Shown: positions 7,712-16,913 of the stretch, one piece after another
Numbering within the stretch: position 1 is the first letter of the stretch
Layout: every line of letters begins with the position of its first letter
Source of the DNA: Haloglomus salinum
GTDB lineage: Archaea; Halobacteriota; Halobacteria; Halobacteriales; Haloarculaceae
DNA length: 64,000 nt
NCBI RefSeq assembly: GCF_024298825.1
Contig: NZ_CP101153.1
Span: forward strand, 1 to 64,000
Reading direction: 5' to 3'
Notes under the pieces: generated by a model
What the model was told of the DNA's origin: nothing
Seen by the model: only the letters and a program-made list of their open reading frames with translations
Databases searched by the model: none
Translations under genes and position numbers: made by a program

Positions 7712-8815
7712 TCACTCTGTCGGCGCTACTCCGCCGGTTCCGGAACCGGCTCTACTTTCCGGTGCGCCGGCAGCACGGTAGACGTCCAGCCACTGCCCGG
7801 CCACCGCGTCCTCGTCGAACGCCTCGAGGCTCTCGTCGACCGTCCACTCCGGGAACTCGCCGGCCTCGACGATGGCCCCCTCGATGTCCTCGGGCGTCGA
7901 GACGCGGAACCCCCGTGTCCGGCGCTCGACGAGCTCGTGCGCGGCGGAATCGGCCTGGTACTCCACGACGCCGACACAGCCACAGGCGAGCGCCCACAGG
8001 AGTTCGATGGCGAACACCTCGTCTCGGGCGGTCTGGCAGAAGACGTGTGCGGCCCGGTAGTGGGCAAGCCGCTCGTCGCGCGGGAGGTCGCCGGCGAACG
8101 TCACGCGGTCGTCGATGGAGAGGTCCGCGGCCTGCCGTTCGTACTGCTCGCGGGCGGGTCCGTCGCCGATGATAGTCGCCGACCAGTCCCGGTTCCGGAG
8201 TTCCGCCAGGCCGAGCAGCACGCTCTCCAGGTTCGCGTCCGCGTCGAGACGGGTAGCAGCCACCACGTCCGGCGGGTCCGCGACTGGCTCGACCGCGCGG
8301 ACGCGCTCGAAATCGATGGCTTCCGGGACGACCCGGGCCCGGTTCTCGGGGACGCCACGCTCGCGGACACGGGTCCGGACGAGTTCCGAGGGCGCGACCA
8401 CACGGTCCGCGACCCGGAGCGCCGGGCCGACCAGCGGGTCCCCGGGTGGGCCCTCGCCGAACCAGTCGACCACGAGCGGCGCGCGAGCGAGCGTGGCGCC
8501 GGTGCGCGCGGCCAGCACCGCCGAAGGGTCGTCGATGGCGTGGACGGCGTCGGGACGCGCGGTCGCGAGCAGGGCCGGAATCCGGGCGTGATACGAGGTC
8601 GTCGCGGGCGAGACCGTCACCGCGCGATAGGTGACGCCGTCGCGCTCGCGGGTCTCGGTGTAGTCCAGCCGGTCGCTCCACCAGCCAGTGCAGTAGACCG
8701 TCACGTCGTGGCCCCGGGCGGCCAGGCTGCGCGCCGTCCGCTCGACGCGGGCGACGGCGCGGTCGTCGGCGTCCGCCAGCGGTGTCGTCTCGGGCGCGAC
8801 CACGGCGACCTGCAT
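7712..8815 (-). CDS. Glycosyltransferase family 4-like (GT-B fold)
   Basis: This 367-aa protein begins MQVAVVAPETTPLADADD, and RTARSLAARGHDVTVYCTGWW is the usual N-terminal acceptor-domain opening of GT4-type enzymes. The C-terminal half carries the donor-domain features VVAATRLDADANLESVLLGLAEL, ATIIGDGPAREQYERQA and an E-x7-E-like region around DEVFAIELLWALACGCVGVV. It would transfer a sugar from an activated donor. The substrate is not predictable. The start at 8815 is supported by a T-rich TATA-like element (CTTTTTG) at about -27. The upstream frame to 8998 lacks homology. It diverges from the S9 peptidase gene, and no other glycan genes are adjacent. Confidence 0.85.
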   Translation of the reverse strand: MQVAVVAPETTPLADADDRAVARVERTARSLAARGHDVTVYCTGWWSDRLDYTETRERDGVTYRAVTVSPATTSYHARIPALLATARPDAVHAIDDPSAVLAARTGATLARAPLVVDWFGEGPPGDPLVGPALRVADRVVAPSELVRTRVRERGVPENRARVVPEAIDFERVRAVEPVADPPDVVAATRLDADANLESVLLGLAELRNRDWSATIIGDGPAREQYERQAADLSIDDRVTFAGDLPRDERLAHYRAAHVFCQTARDEVFAIELLWALACGCVGVVEYQADSAAHELVERRTRGFRVSTPEDIEGAIVEAGEFPEWTVDESLEAFDEDAVAGQWLDVYRAAGAPESRAGSGTGGVAPTE

Positions 8816-8901
8816 TACCGGAGTCACCGGCCAGTCGCGGCAAAAAGCCGACGGGTCACGCGGACCGGCAGTTCGGCGGCACAGCGCTCCCCGCCACAGC
8901 A

Positions 8902-8928
8902 CCACGGTATCCGCGGTATCCACGGTAG
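8902..8928. repeat. Three tandem 9-base repeats in a divergent promoter region
   Basis: CCACGGTAT, CCGCGGTAT and CCACGGTAG lie head to tail in the 218-base gap between the divergent glycosyltransferase and S9 peptidase genes. They sit about 100 bases from each start. They could be a regulator-binding array. No gene is seen in this gap. Confidence 0.6.
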
Positions 8929-9033
8929 TGTGGCTGCTCGGCAGATGGGTGTGATGCCACCGAACTGCTGACCGAACGGAGCCCCGCGGCCCCGACACGA
9001 AACGCTATCCGGCGCCCGGCCGTCACTCGAGGT

Positions 9034-10839
9034 ATGCACGAGTACGACCTCGAGCGGTACCTCAACGTCAGGAGCGCGTACGGGGCCTCGCTCTCCCCGA
9101 CCGGGCGCCTGGCCTTCCTGATGGACACGACGGGGACGGCCCAGGTGTGGACACTCGACGACCCCCGGGGCTGGCCCCAGCAGCGGACCTTCTACGAGGA
9201 GCCGGTGTCGTTCGCCACGTGGTCGCCCGAGCGCCCGGAACTCGTCTTCGGGATGGACGAGGGCGGCAACGAGCGGCTGCAGTTCCACCGGCTCGACGCC
9301 GAGAAGAACGTCGTGACCGACCTCACGCGCCACCCCGAGGCGAAACACCAGTGGGGTGGCTGGAGTCACGACGGCGACCGCCTCGCGTTCACCTCGAACC
9401 GGCGCGACGAGGCCGTCTTCGACGTGTACACGCAGGGTCGCGACGAGACCGGGGCCGACGCCACGCGCCACCACGAGGGCGAGGGGTGGCTCTCGGTCGG
9501 CGGCTGGTCGCCGAGCGACGACCGCCTGCTCGTCTACGAGAGCCACTCCAACTTCGACCAGGACCTCTACACGCTCGACCTCGAAACCGACGAGTTGCGC
9601 CACCTGACGCCTCACGAGGGCGACGTGCGCTACGGGAGCGCGAACTTCGGGCCAGACGGAGAGGCACTCTACCTGGTCACCGACGACGACCACGACACGC
9701 TCTACCTCGCGCGGCTGGACCTGGAGACCCTCGAGGTCGAGCGGCTGGTCGTCGACGAGGACTGGAACGTCGACGGGGTCGCGCTGGACGACGAGACGGG
9801 ACGACTGGTCTACTCGCGGAACGTCGACGGCTACACGAACCTCACCGTGGCCGACCTCGTCGGGCCGACCGAACTCGAGGAACTGGCGACGCCCGACCTG
9901 CCACAGGCGGTGGCGGGGGGCGTGAGCTTCTCCGAGGACGCGGACCGGTTCGCAGTCACCGTCACGGGGACGGCCACGAACACGAACGTCCACGTCGTCG
10001 ACGCCGAGTCTGGTGCCGCCGAGCGCTGGACCGACGCCAGCACGGCCGGCATCCCCCGTGAGAGCTTCCGTGACCGCGACCTGGTCCGGTTCGAGAGCTT
10101 CGATGGGCTGGAGGTCCCGGGCTATCTCACCCTGCCCGCGGACGCCGACGAGCGCGCCGGCGAGGTGCCCGTCGTCGTCGACATCCACGGCGGCCCCGAG
10201 AGCCAGCGCCGGCCCTCGTTCTACGCGCTCGGGCAGTACTTCGTCTCCCGCGGCTACGCCGTCTTCGAGCCGAACGTGCGCGGCTCGACCGGCTACGGGA
10301 AGGCCTACACCCGGGCCGACGACGTCCGCAACCGGATGGACTCCGTGAAGGACCTCCGGGCGGGCGTCGAGTGGCTCCACGACCATCCCGCGGTCGACCC
10401 GGACCGCATCGCGGCGCTCGGTGGCTCCTACGGCGGCTTCATGGTGCTGGCGGCGCTCACCGAGTATCCCGACCTGTGGGCCGCCGGCGTCGACGTGGTC
10501 GGCATCGCGAACTTCGTCACGTTCCTCGAGAACACGGGCGTGTGGCGGCGCGAACTCCGCGAGGCCGAGTACGGCTCGCTCGCCGAGGACCGGGAGTTCC
10601 TGGAGTCCATCAGCCCCATCAACAACGTCGACGCCATCCGGGCGCCGCTGTTCGTCCTGCACGGCGCGAACGACCCGCGTGTGCCGCTGGGCGAGGCCGA
10701 GCAGATCGCCGAGCAAGCCAGCGAGCACGTCCCCGTCGAGAAGCTCGTCTTCGAGGACGAGGGGCACGGCATCTCGAAGCTGGAGAACCGCATCGAGGCC
10801 TACACCCGCGTCGTCGAGTTCCTCGACGAGCACGTCTGA
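9034..10839 (+). CDS. S9-family serine peptidase (acylaminoacyl/prolyl oligopeptidase type)
   Basis: A 601-aa cytoplasmic peptidase with no signal peptide. Residues 1 to about 340 are WD40-like propeller repeats (for example WSHDGDRLAFTSNRRDEAVF, and SPSDDRLLVYE). The alpha/beta-hydrolase domain follows, with VVDIHGGPESQ as the oxyanion region, nucleophile Ser465 in GGSYGGF, Asp547 in GANDPRVP and His578 in DEGHGI. The length and triad fit the dipeptidyl/acylaminoacyl peptidase branch. It probably trims peptides released by the proteasome, which is an inference. A CGCTATCC element lies near -27. The gene stands alone. Confidence 0.92.
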   Translation: MHEYDLERYLNVRSAYGASLSPTGRLAFLMDTTGTAQVWTLDDPRGWPQQRTFYEEPVSFATWSPERPELVFGMDEGGNERLQFHRLDAEKNVVTDLTRHPEAKHQWGGWSHDGDRLAFTSNRRDEAVFDVYTQGRDETGADATRHHEGEGWLSVGGWSPSDDRLLVYESHSNFDQDLYTLDLETDELRHLTPHEGDVRYGSANFGPDGEALYLVTDDDHDTLYLARLDLETLEVERLVVDEDWNVDGVALDDETGRLVYSRNVDGYTNLTVADLVGPTELEELATPDLPQAVAGGVSFSEDADRFAVTVTGTATNTNVHVVDAESGAAERWTDASTAGIPRESFRDRDLVRFESFDGLEVPGYLTLPADADERAGEVPVVVDIHGGPESQRRPSFYALGQYFVSRGYAVFEPNVRGSTGYGKAYTRADDVRNRMDSVKDLRAGVEWLHDHPAVDPDRIAALGGSYGGFMVLAALTEYPDLWAAGVDVVGIANFVTFLENTGVWRRELREAEYGSLAEDREFLESISPINNVDAIRAPLFVLHGANDPRVPLGEAEQIAEQASEHVPVEKLVFEDEGHGISKLENRIEAYTRVVEFLDEHV

Positions 10840-10872
10840 AGCGCGGCCGACGCCACCGTCGGCCGCTCTCGC

Positions 10873-11733
10873 TCACCCGGACGCGAGCCACTCCAGCGCG
10901 TCGGCCCGTGCGTCCAGCAGCGTCCCGAGGTGGTCGGCGTCGAGTACCGTCAGCTCCCCGTCAGCGGCCGTCACGAACGCCCGGACTGGCTCCAGCGGGA
11001 CGTTCTCGTCGTGCCGCCCGTGCCACGCCCGGAGCGGCGCGTCGACCGCATCGGCGTCGACTATCGCCGCGTCGTCCCGGCGGAACTCGCGCGCGGTCGC
11101 CCGGGCACCCTGTCGGAGCCCCTCGTGGAAGTCCGCAGCGACCAGTTCGGCCACGCGCTCCGGGACATCGCGGTCGGTGTACTGTCCCACGACCGCCTGC
11201 GGGCCACGCAGCCGCGCGATGGCGCCCGAGACGCGGAACAGCGCCCGGAGCGCGAACGGGACCCGCGCCAGCGAGTCGAGAGGGGTCCCGGCGTCGGGGA
11301 CGGCACCGGCGACGAGCGCGACGCGGGCGACCCGGTCGTCCCGGGCAGCCGCGAGCGCGGCCGTCCCGCCCCCCGAGAACGCGAAGACGGGCGCAGAATC
11401 GACCGACTCCGCGTCGAGCAGCGGCCCCAGCATCGCCCCGGACCGGTAGTCGGGCGACGGCGGGTCCGCGCCACCGAATCCGGGGCGGTCGGGGGCGAGG
11501 AGCCGGACGCCACGCTCGCGGGCCGGCTCGGCCAGCAGAGCGGCGAACAGCCTCGAACCCGGCGTCCCGTGGTGGGCGACGACCGGTGTCCCATCGGGGT
11601 CGCCGGCGACGGCGTAGGTCAGCGTCCGTCCGTCCGGACGGACACAACGATTCGTCTCGACCGCCGCGTGCGTGGTGGAGGGCACGACGCGTCGTACTTC
11701 GGGGGGTGGGGACAGGAAGCCACCGGTTCCCAC
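10873..11733 (-). CDS. Alpha/beta hydrolase
   Basis: At up to 286 aa, this has the fold's landmarks: TLTYAVAGDPDGTPVVAHHG (HG oxyanion region), LLAPDRPGFGGAD, the nucleophile elbow FAFSGGGTA and a late catalytic His in LDADHLGTL. The Asp is likely in WHGRHDENVPL. The elbow has Ala where many family members have Gly before x-Ser. The ATG at 11733 is used. A GTG at 11685 is also possible, since the first 16 residues (GTGGFLSPPPEVRR) are not conserved fold elements and no clear TATA element decides. The substrate is unknown. It converges on the S9 gene and diverges from the M48 protease. Confidence 0.82.
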   Translation of the reverse strand: MGTGGFLSPPPEVRRVVPSTTHAAVETNRCVRPDGRTLTYAVAGDPDGTPVVAHHGTPGSRLFAALLAEPARERGVRLLAPDRPGFGGADPPSPDYRSGAMLGPLLDAESVDSAPVFAFSGGGTAALAAARDDRVARVALVAGAVPDAGTPLDSLARVPFALRALFRVSGAIARLRGPQAVVGQYTDRDVPERVAELVAADFHEGLRQGARATAREFRRDDAAIVDADAVDAPLRAWHGRHDENVPLEPVRAFVTAADGELTVLDADHLGTLLDARADALEWLASG

Positions 11734-11769
11734 CGAAGGTTGACAACCGCAGCGGCGCTACGGCACCCC

Positions 11770-12873
11770 GTGCGTTCGCTCGTCACCGCCGCGGCCGGGC
11801 ACACCCTGCTCGCTGTGGGGTGGGCCGCGATGGCACACTCGGTCGCCCGGCGCGACGCGTTCGCTCGGGTCCCCCTCAGGCGGCCGGCCCTGGTGGCTGT
11901 AGCCGGACTCACCGCGGCGCTGTGGGCGGTCACCGCTGGCCTGACCGGGGCGCTGGAAGCGTGGCTGGCGACGCTGGGGCTGGGTCCGGACTGGCCGGAG
12001 ACGCTGGCCACGGCCGCGACGTTCGTGGGCCCGGTCGCGGCCACGGCGCTCGGGGCCCACGTCGCCGGCGGCGGGCACCCGCGCCGGTTCGCGCTGGGCT
12101 ACGGCGTGCTGGTGGGGCCCGCGCTCGCGCTCACCCTCCTCGCACCGCTGCTCCCGACGGGCTGGTGGCTCGTCGCCGGCGTCGCTCTGCTCGGTCTCGG
12201 GATGGCCGCGCTCCCGCCCGTTCTGGTGCCCCGGTTCGTCCCCACGCGGTCGCTTCGTCCGGACGAGCGTGCCTCGCTGGCGCCGGTCCTCGCGTCGGCC
12301 GAGGCCGGGGCCGGAACCGACCCGACGACGCCCGACGGTATCCGCGTCCGGGTACTCGCACTCGGTCCGGACGGCCCGGCGACAGCCGTTGCGGCCGGCG
12401 TCCTGCCGATTCGGGGTGGGCGCACCGTGTTCGTCACCGAGCGGGTCCTCTCGCGGCTCGGTCCGGCCGAGGCCGCGGCCGTCGTCGCACACGAACTCGG
12501 CCACCATCGCCGCCGCCACGTGCCGCTCCGTCTGGGTGCCGCGGCCGCGTTCCTGCTCCCGTGGCTCGGTGCGACGGCCGCCGAGGTTCCGGGGGCCTTC
12601 CTCGTCGGCCTGGGACTGGTGATGCCGGCCGTGCTGTCACTGCTGTGGCTCGTCCGCTGGACCGAGTTCGACGCCGACCGGCAAGCCGCGGCCGCGGTCG
12701 GAGCGGAGCCGATGGCGCGGGCACTGGAGCGACTCGGCGCGGCCGGCGCACTCGGCGATGGCGGTGGCCCGCTCTCGCTGCATCCCGCCGTTGGCGACCG
12801 GATTCGCCGTCTTCGCGGGGTGGCATCCGGAACCGGGACCACCGACCGGCTACCGGGCGCCGGTGATGACTGA
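11770..12873 (+). CDS. M48-family membrane zinc metalloprotease (HtpX/Ste24-like)
   Basis: An integral membrane protease of 367 aa from a GTG start. Four hydrophobic helices precede the catalytic part. HELGH at 241-245 (VVAHELGHHRRRH) and the downstream TEFDADRQAA, with Glu299, supply the zinc ligands of gluzincins. More helices lie around 255-295, and HPAVGDRIRRLR closes the domain. The proposed role is membrane protein quality control. The start is uncertain: the frame is open far upstream but only becomes hydrophobic after 11770, and no convincing TATA element is seen. An internal ATG at 11830 would remove the first helix. Confidence 0.85.
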   Translation: MRSLVTAAAGHTLLAVGWAAMAHSVARRDAFARVPLRRPALVAVAGLTAALWAVTAGLTGALEAWLATLGLGPDWPETLATAATFVGPVAATALGAHVAGGGHPRRFALGYGVLVGPALALTLLAPLLPTGWWLVAGVALLGLGMAALPPVLVPRFVPTRSLRPDERASLAPVLASAEAGAGTDPTTPDGIRVRVLALGPDGPATAVAAGVLPIRGGRTVFVTERVLSRLGPAEAAAVVAHELGHHRRRHVPLRLGAAAAFLLPWLGATAAEVPGAFLVGLGLVMPAVLSLLWLVRWTEFDADRQAAAAVGAEPMARALERLGAAGALGDGGGPLSLHPAVGDRIRRLRGVASGTGTTDRLPGAGDD

Positions 12874-13024
12874 CCCGCGCGGACGACGGGAACCTTCCTC
12901 GCACAGCCACCTGTGTCGGACGCACGACCGCCATCTGTCGGCGGGCCGGGCCGCCGTGTTGTGGTTCGACATATATGTTGCCCGGAAGCCTTATCCCGTG
13001 GTACACGTTCTCATTCGACACAGG

Positions 13025-13495
13025 ATGTTCGAACCGTTCTCGAGCGGCTACTACCTGGGTCGGCTGTACGTCCAGCCCCACGGCGGCGACCGCCCAGCGA
13101 TGCACCGCGAGCAGCACGAACACGTCTCCGAGCAGCTGTACGGCGACGAGTCGGAGAGGAACGAGGACGTGGACCCGGCGGACGGCACCACGACACCCAC
13201 CGACTCGGCCGAGCCGACCTACACGCTCGGTATCCCGGCCGAGGAGCGGCCGGGCGATGGCAGCGGCGAGGACGACGACGACGATCGACCGCTGGTGATG
13301 AAGATCGGCGGCGCCCACATTCCCGTTCACGGTGCCCCGGGCGTCCCCGAGCAGACGGTCGCGCTACCGGCGGACTGGCTGGCCGCGACCCGGGTCGAGA
13401 ACCCGCCGACGCTGACCGAGGTGTTGCTGGCGAAGCGCGAGCGGGTGGACCAGCTCCTCAAGGTGGCCGAGGACACGTCGTCGGGCCGGACCTGA
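13025..13495 (+). CDS. DUF5802-like haloarchaeal protein with acidic insert
   Basis: A 156-aa protein starting MFEPFSSGYYLGRLYVQPH. Conserved blocks include the N-terminal segment, PLVMKIGGAHIPVHGAPGVP and a C-terminal LTEVLLAKRERVDQLL. They fit the haloarchaeal family I remember as DUF5802. An acidic, low-complexity insert of about 45 residues (near 40-85) separates the first two blocks. A TATA-like CCTTATCC is about 30 bases upstream, giving a leader of only a few bases. The function is unknown and there is no signal peptide. It is followed 77 bases later by the Vms1-like gene. Confidence 0.75.
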   Translation: MFEPFSSGYYLGRLYVQPHGGDRPAMHREQHEHVSEQLYGDESERNEDVDPADGTTTPTDSAEPTYTLGIPAEERPGDGSGEDDDDDRPLVMKIGGAHIPVHGAPGVPEQTVALPADWLAATRVENPPTLTEVLLAKRERVDQLLKVAEDTSSGRT

Positions 13496-13572
13496 GTGGC
13501 GTGGCGTTCCGCCGGTGTCCCAGCATCCCCTGACGGCGCGGGATTTACGTCACGGGCGCCGTTCCTCCCGCC

Positions 13573-14469
13573 ATGCTCGACGATCTCCTCGGGAAGACGG
13601 AACTGAAAGAACGGATCGCGAAGCTGGAGGACGAGAAGGAGCGCCTGGAGAGCCAGCTCGAGGCAGAGCAGGAGCGTCGGGCGGACGCTTCGACGGCCAA
13701 GCAGGCTGCCGAGGAGCGAATCAACCGGCTGGAGGACCGCATCGCGGACCTGGAGGGGCAACTCGAGCAGGCAGAGAGCGACGACGACCTCACGTTCCGC
13801 TACCGTGAGGACGTGGCCGGCGACCGTCGGGACGCCGTCCTCGCCCGATTGCGCTCGTTCGAGACCGACCCGGAGGGCGTCTTGACGGCGTATCTCGACG
13901 ATTCGGACGACCTGCCCGACCCCGTCGAGGAGGCGCTCGGCGACCGGACGCCACTCGCTCGTCAGGCGGCGCCGTGTCTCCTCGTCGCGGACGATGCCGG
14001 CCTGCTGGCGACCGCCCTCGACCCGCCCGTCCCGCCGGGAGCGTTCTGCGAGTGGGACGACACGGTCGCCGTCGAGCCCGCGTGGTTCGTGCCGCAGGGG
14101 CGCTACGCGCTCGCGCTCGTCCGGGCGGACCTGTTCGCGGTCGGCGTCTACGAGGGAAGCGAGCGCGTGGACTTCTCGGGCTTCGAGAGCGACGTGAAAT
14201 CCAAGCACTCGAAGGGCGGCTACTCGCAGGCTCGCTTCGACCGGCTCCGCGACGAGCAGGTACAGGACCACCTCGACGACTGTGCGATGGTCATCCGGAC
14301 CCTCCGGAGCGACGTGGACCGGCTGTTCCTCGTCGGGGACGCGAAGGCCATCGAGGAACTGGACGAGGCGGCCGACGCCACCGCCGCCGTCGACGCCACG
14401 GGTAAACCCGAGGAGGCGCTCGGCGACGCATACCACGACTTCTGGACGACGCGCGTCTACGGGCTCTGA
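13573..14469 (+). CDS. Vms1/Ankzf1-family (VLRF1) peptidyl-tRNA hydrolase-like protein
   Basis: A 298-aa protein with an N-terminal coiled coil (residues 5-75) and an eRF1-like VLRF1 domain. The signature KHSKGGYSQARFDRLR contains the candidate catalytic glutamine (Gln219), and DRLFLVGDAKAIEEL lies in the second half. Eukaryotic Vms1 cleaves peptidyl-tRNA on stalled 60S subunits. An analogous rescue role in archaea is inferred from family membership. ATTTAC at about -28 supports a leaderless start. The 3' end overlaps the convergent PGF-CTERM gene by 13 bases, so both stop codons lie inside each other's coding sequence. Confidence 0.82.
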   Translation: MLDDLLGKTELKERIAKLEDEKERLESQLEAEQERRADASTAKQAAEERINRLEDRIADLEGQLEQAESDDDLTFRYREDVAGDRRDAVLARLRSFETDPEGVLTAYLDDSDDLPDPVEEALGDRTPLARQAAPCLLVADDAGLLATALDPPVPPGAFCEWDDTVAVEPAWFVPQGRYALALVRADLFAVGVYEGSERVDFSGFESDVKSKHSKGGYSQARFDRLRDEQVQDHLDDCAMVIRTLRSDVDRLFLVGDAKAIEELDEAADATAAVDATGKPEEALGDAYHDFWTTRVYGL

Positions 14470-15734
14470 CGGCGCCGTACGAGTCCAGCAGTCAGGGCGA
14501 GGAGCGCGGCCAGTGCGGCGGGCACGCCGAAGCCGGGGGCACCGGCGTCCGAGGTACCGTCCGAGGTACCGTCGTCACCGGCCGCCACCGTTCCGTCGGC
14601 GGCGGTCGCCGTGTCCCCGCCGGTGTCGGCTGTCGGCGTCCCGTCCGTGGCCGAGGTCGGCGTGGGCGACGATGTCGGCGACGCTGTGCCGGGACCAGGC
14701 GTCTCGAAGGGTGACGTGGGGGTTGCCGTCGTGGTGTTCACGACCCGGACGGGCGCGGGGAGTGGGCCGGTACGCAGCGTCGTGGCCAGCCGCCGGGCCG
14801 TCGACCGGTTCGCCGCGGTCACGACGAACCGCGGGTCCTCGACGAACTCGCCGTCGCGCATGATGTCCGCGAGGCCCGGCGAGAGCGACGCGGCGTAGAC
14901 GACCTCGCCGTCGACGACCGTGAACAGGCAGTAGCCCGGCTCGGTCGGTGCCTCGTCGTACCGACAGCTCGAGGTGTTCGCCTCGTCGGTGAACCCGTTG
15001 TCGACGAGGGTGCTGCTGAAGTTCCGGGCCGCGGCGTCGGTCAGCGTCACCGGGACGTACGGCGCGCCGCCGGGGCGGACCTGGACGGCCCCGACGGTGG
15101 CGAGGCCGTCTGCGTCGACGAGTTCGACCCGTCGGGGGGCGTCGCTTCCCGGGAAGCCGCCGACGATGGCCACGTCACCGCGGACGGTTACGGCGGACAG
15201 AACTGTCGAGGGGGCGGTCGTCCGAATCCGGAGTCGGGAGTCGCCGGCGACCGCGACCGAGGTGTTCGCTTCCAGTCCCGCGGCGGCGATGCGGTCCCGG
15301 AGCGCCGCGGCGACGGCATCACGGGTCCCGTTCGAGACGCCGCGGCGAACCGCCACGTCCTCGGTGTCGATGTCGGCCTCACGCAGCGCGGCGAGGATGG
15401 CCGCGTCGGAGCGGTTCGCCAGCACCTCGACCGTATCGCTGGTCCGGTCGACCCTGATACGGGCCGCGCCGAGGTCGAGTTCGTTCGCGATGGTGCCGGT
15501 GACGTTCACCATCGGCTCGGCAGCGGCCCCGAACGCCGTCCGCCCGACGACGGTCACGTTCAGGACCGTCACGTTGGCCTGGGCGGTTCGGACCGACTGG
15601 GTCGGGGGCGCACGGTCGGACGCTTCGTCGGCGGCGGTGGGCGCTGCGGCGGAAGCGGTGCCGGCCGGAGCGACCGGGACGAGCACGAGCAGTATCGCTA
15701 GCAGGACGGCGCAACGGGGAGGACTCAGTGACAT
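14457..15734 (-). CDS. PGF-CTERM surface protein with a SecD-like head (P1) domain
   Basis: 425 aa. A Sec signal peptide covers residues 1-30 (LLAILLVLVPVAPAGTASA). Residues about 45-330 resemble the extracytoplasmic P1 head of archaeal SecD: YVPVTLTDAAARNFSSTLV, YCLFTVVDGEVVYAASL, FVVTAANRSTARRL and LRTGPLPAPVRVV. The multi-helix permease part of SecD is absent. Instead a Thr/Pro/Asp-rich linker leads to PGFGVPAALAALLALTAGL plus RRR, an archaeosortase PGF-CTERM signal. The mature domain would therefore be anchored at the cell surface. The function is unknown: a chaperone or Sec-assisting role is inferred only from the SecD likeness. It diverges from the DUF1611 gene. Confidence 0.85.
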   Translation of the reverse strand: MSLSPPRCAVLLAILLVLVPVAPAGTASAAAPTAADEASDRAPPTQSVRTAQANVTVLNVTVVGRTAFGAAAEPMVNVTGTIANELDLGAARIRVDRTSDTVEVLANRSDAAILAALREADIDTEDVAVRRGVSNGTRDAVAAALRDRIAAAGLEANTSVAVAGDSRLRIRTTAPSTVLSAVTVRGDVAIVGGFPGSDAPRRVELVDADGLATVGAVQVRPGGAPYVPVTLTDAAARNFSSTLVDNGFTDEANTSSCRYDEAPTEPGYCLFTVVDGEVVYAASLSPGLADIMRDGEFVEDPRFVVTAANRSTARRLATTLRTGPLPAPVRVVNTTTATPTSPFETPGPGTASPTSSPTPTSATDGTPTADTGGDTATAADGTVAAGDDGTSDGTSDAGAPGFGVPAALAALLALTAGLVRRRQSP

Positions 15735-15809
15735 CGTTCGGGGAACGACACCGGCGCCGTATCAATCATGCCCCGCGCGTTTATGCGGCACGGGGTCGGA
15801 GCCGTGGCC

Positions 15810-16913
15810 ATGACCGACACACGCGAGACGACCGCCCTCGGGTTCGACCCTGGGCGGGTCGCCCTGCTGGCACACGAGGGGTTCCCGGACCGGGCGAAGA
15901 CCGCCCTCGGCGTTCTGCGCTACGCCGACTACGAGGTCGTGGCCGTCCTCGACCGGGAGATCGCGGGCGAGGGACACGGCTGGCAGACGGACTACACGGT
16001 CTCCGACTTCGTCGACGACGACCGGGTGCAGGACGCCCCCATCGTCGGCCGGGCGGACGAGGCCCCCGGGTTCGACACGCTCGTCATCGGCGTCGCCCCC
16101 ATCGGCGGCGGCTTCGACGCCTCCTGGCGCGAGGACGTCGAGCGCGCGCTGAAGTCGGGCGCGGACGTGGTGGCGGGGCTCCACTACCGCCTGAACGAGG
16201 ACGAGGAGTTCGTCGGCCTCGCGGAGGAACACGGCGCGCGCCTGTTCGACATCCGCGAGCCACCGGCCGACCTGAGCGTCAGCGAGGGTCACGCCCGCGA
16301 CGTGGACGCCACCGTCGTCGGGACGGTGGGCACGGACTGCTCGACAGGGAAGATGACGACGACGTGCGAACTCGTGAACGCGGCGCGCGAGCGCGGCATC
16401 GACGCGGCGATGGTGCCGACGGGACAGACGGGCATCCTCGTCGCCGGGTGGGGAATCGCCGTCGACCGCGCGATCAGCGACTTCGCCGCCGGCGCCACGG
16501 AGCGGATGGTCCTCGCGGCGGCCGCGGACCACGACCTCATCGTGGTCGAGGGACAGGGCTCGCTCGTCCACCCCGCGTACTCGGGGGTCACGACGAGCAT
16601 CCTCCACGGCGCGATGCCGGACGCCCTCGTCATGTGTCACGTCGCGGGCCGCGAGGCGGTCCACGGCTACGAGTCGTTCCCCATCCCGCCCGTCCGCGAG
16701 GTGGCGGACCTGTACGAGTCTCTCGGCGGGGCGGTCGCACCGACCGAGGTCGTCGCGGGCGCGCTCGACACGCACGAACTCGACGCCGACAGCGGCGAGC
16801 AGGCCGTCGCCGCGTACAGCGACGAACTGGGCGTTCCAGCTGCCGACCCCGTGCGCGACGGCGCGGAGGCCATCGTCGACGCCATCGTCGCGTCGACCGA
16901 CCTCGACGCATGA
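15810..16913 (+). CDS. DUF1611-family P-loop protein (DgcN-like)
   Basis: A 367-aa protein with an N-terminal Rossmann-like half and a P-loop in VVGTVGTDCSTGKMTTT. VEGQGSLVHPAYSGVT is the second conserved block. TTTAT at 15780-15784 fixes the start at 15810 rather than the upstream ATG codons. Its stop overlaps the epimerase gene start (ATGA), so the pair is coupled. In bacteria, DUF1611 DgcN acts as a D-glutamate N-acetyltransferase and works with an enolase-superfamily racemase, DgcA. The same pairing here suggests D-amino-acid catabolism. That is inferred from gene order, not shown. Confidence 0.85.
   Translation: MTDTRETTALGFDPGRVALLAHEGFPDRAKTALGVLRYADYEVVAVLDREIAGEGHGWQTDYTVSDFVDDDRVQDAPIVGRADEAPGFDTLVIGVAPIGGGFDASWREDVERALKSGADVVAGLHYRLNEDEEFVGLAEEHGARLFDIREPPADLSVSEGHARDVDATVVGTVGTDCSTGKMTTTCELVNAARERGIDAAMVPTGQTGILVAGWGIAVDRAISDFAAGATERMVLAAAADHDLIVVEGQGSLVHPAYSGVTTSILHGAMPDALVMCHVAGREAVHGYESFPIPPVREVADLYESLGGAVAPTEVVAGALDTHELDADSGEQAVAAYSDELGVPAADPVRDGAEAIVDAIVASTDLDA

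Noticed and set aside
8824-10833. 669-codon open frame antisense to the S9 peptidase gene
   Set aside because: It is a shadow of a GC-rich gene whose third positions avoid stops. The product is Val/Leu/Arg-rich without motifs, while the opposite strand has a complete catalytic triad.
10371-12866. 831-codon plus-strand frame across two strands of real genes
   Set aside because: It crosses the end of the S9 gene, the whole antisense hydrolase and the M48 gene. The composition is Arg/Pro-rich and non-haloarchaeal.
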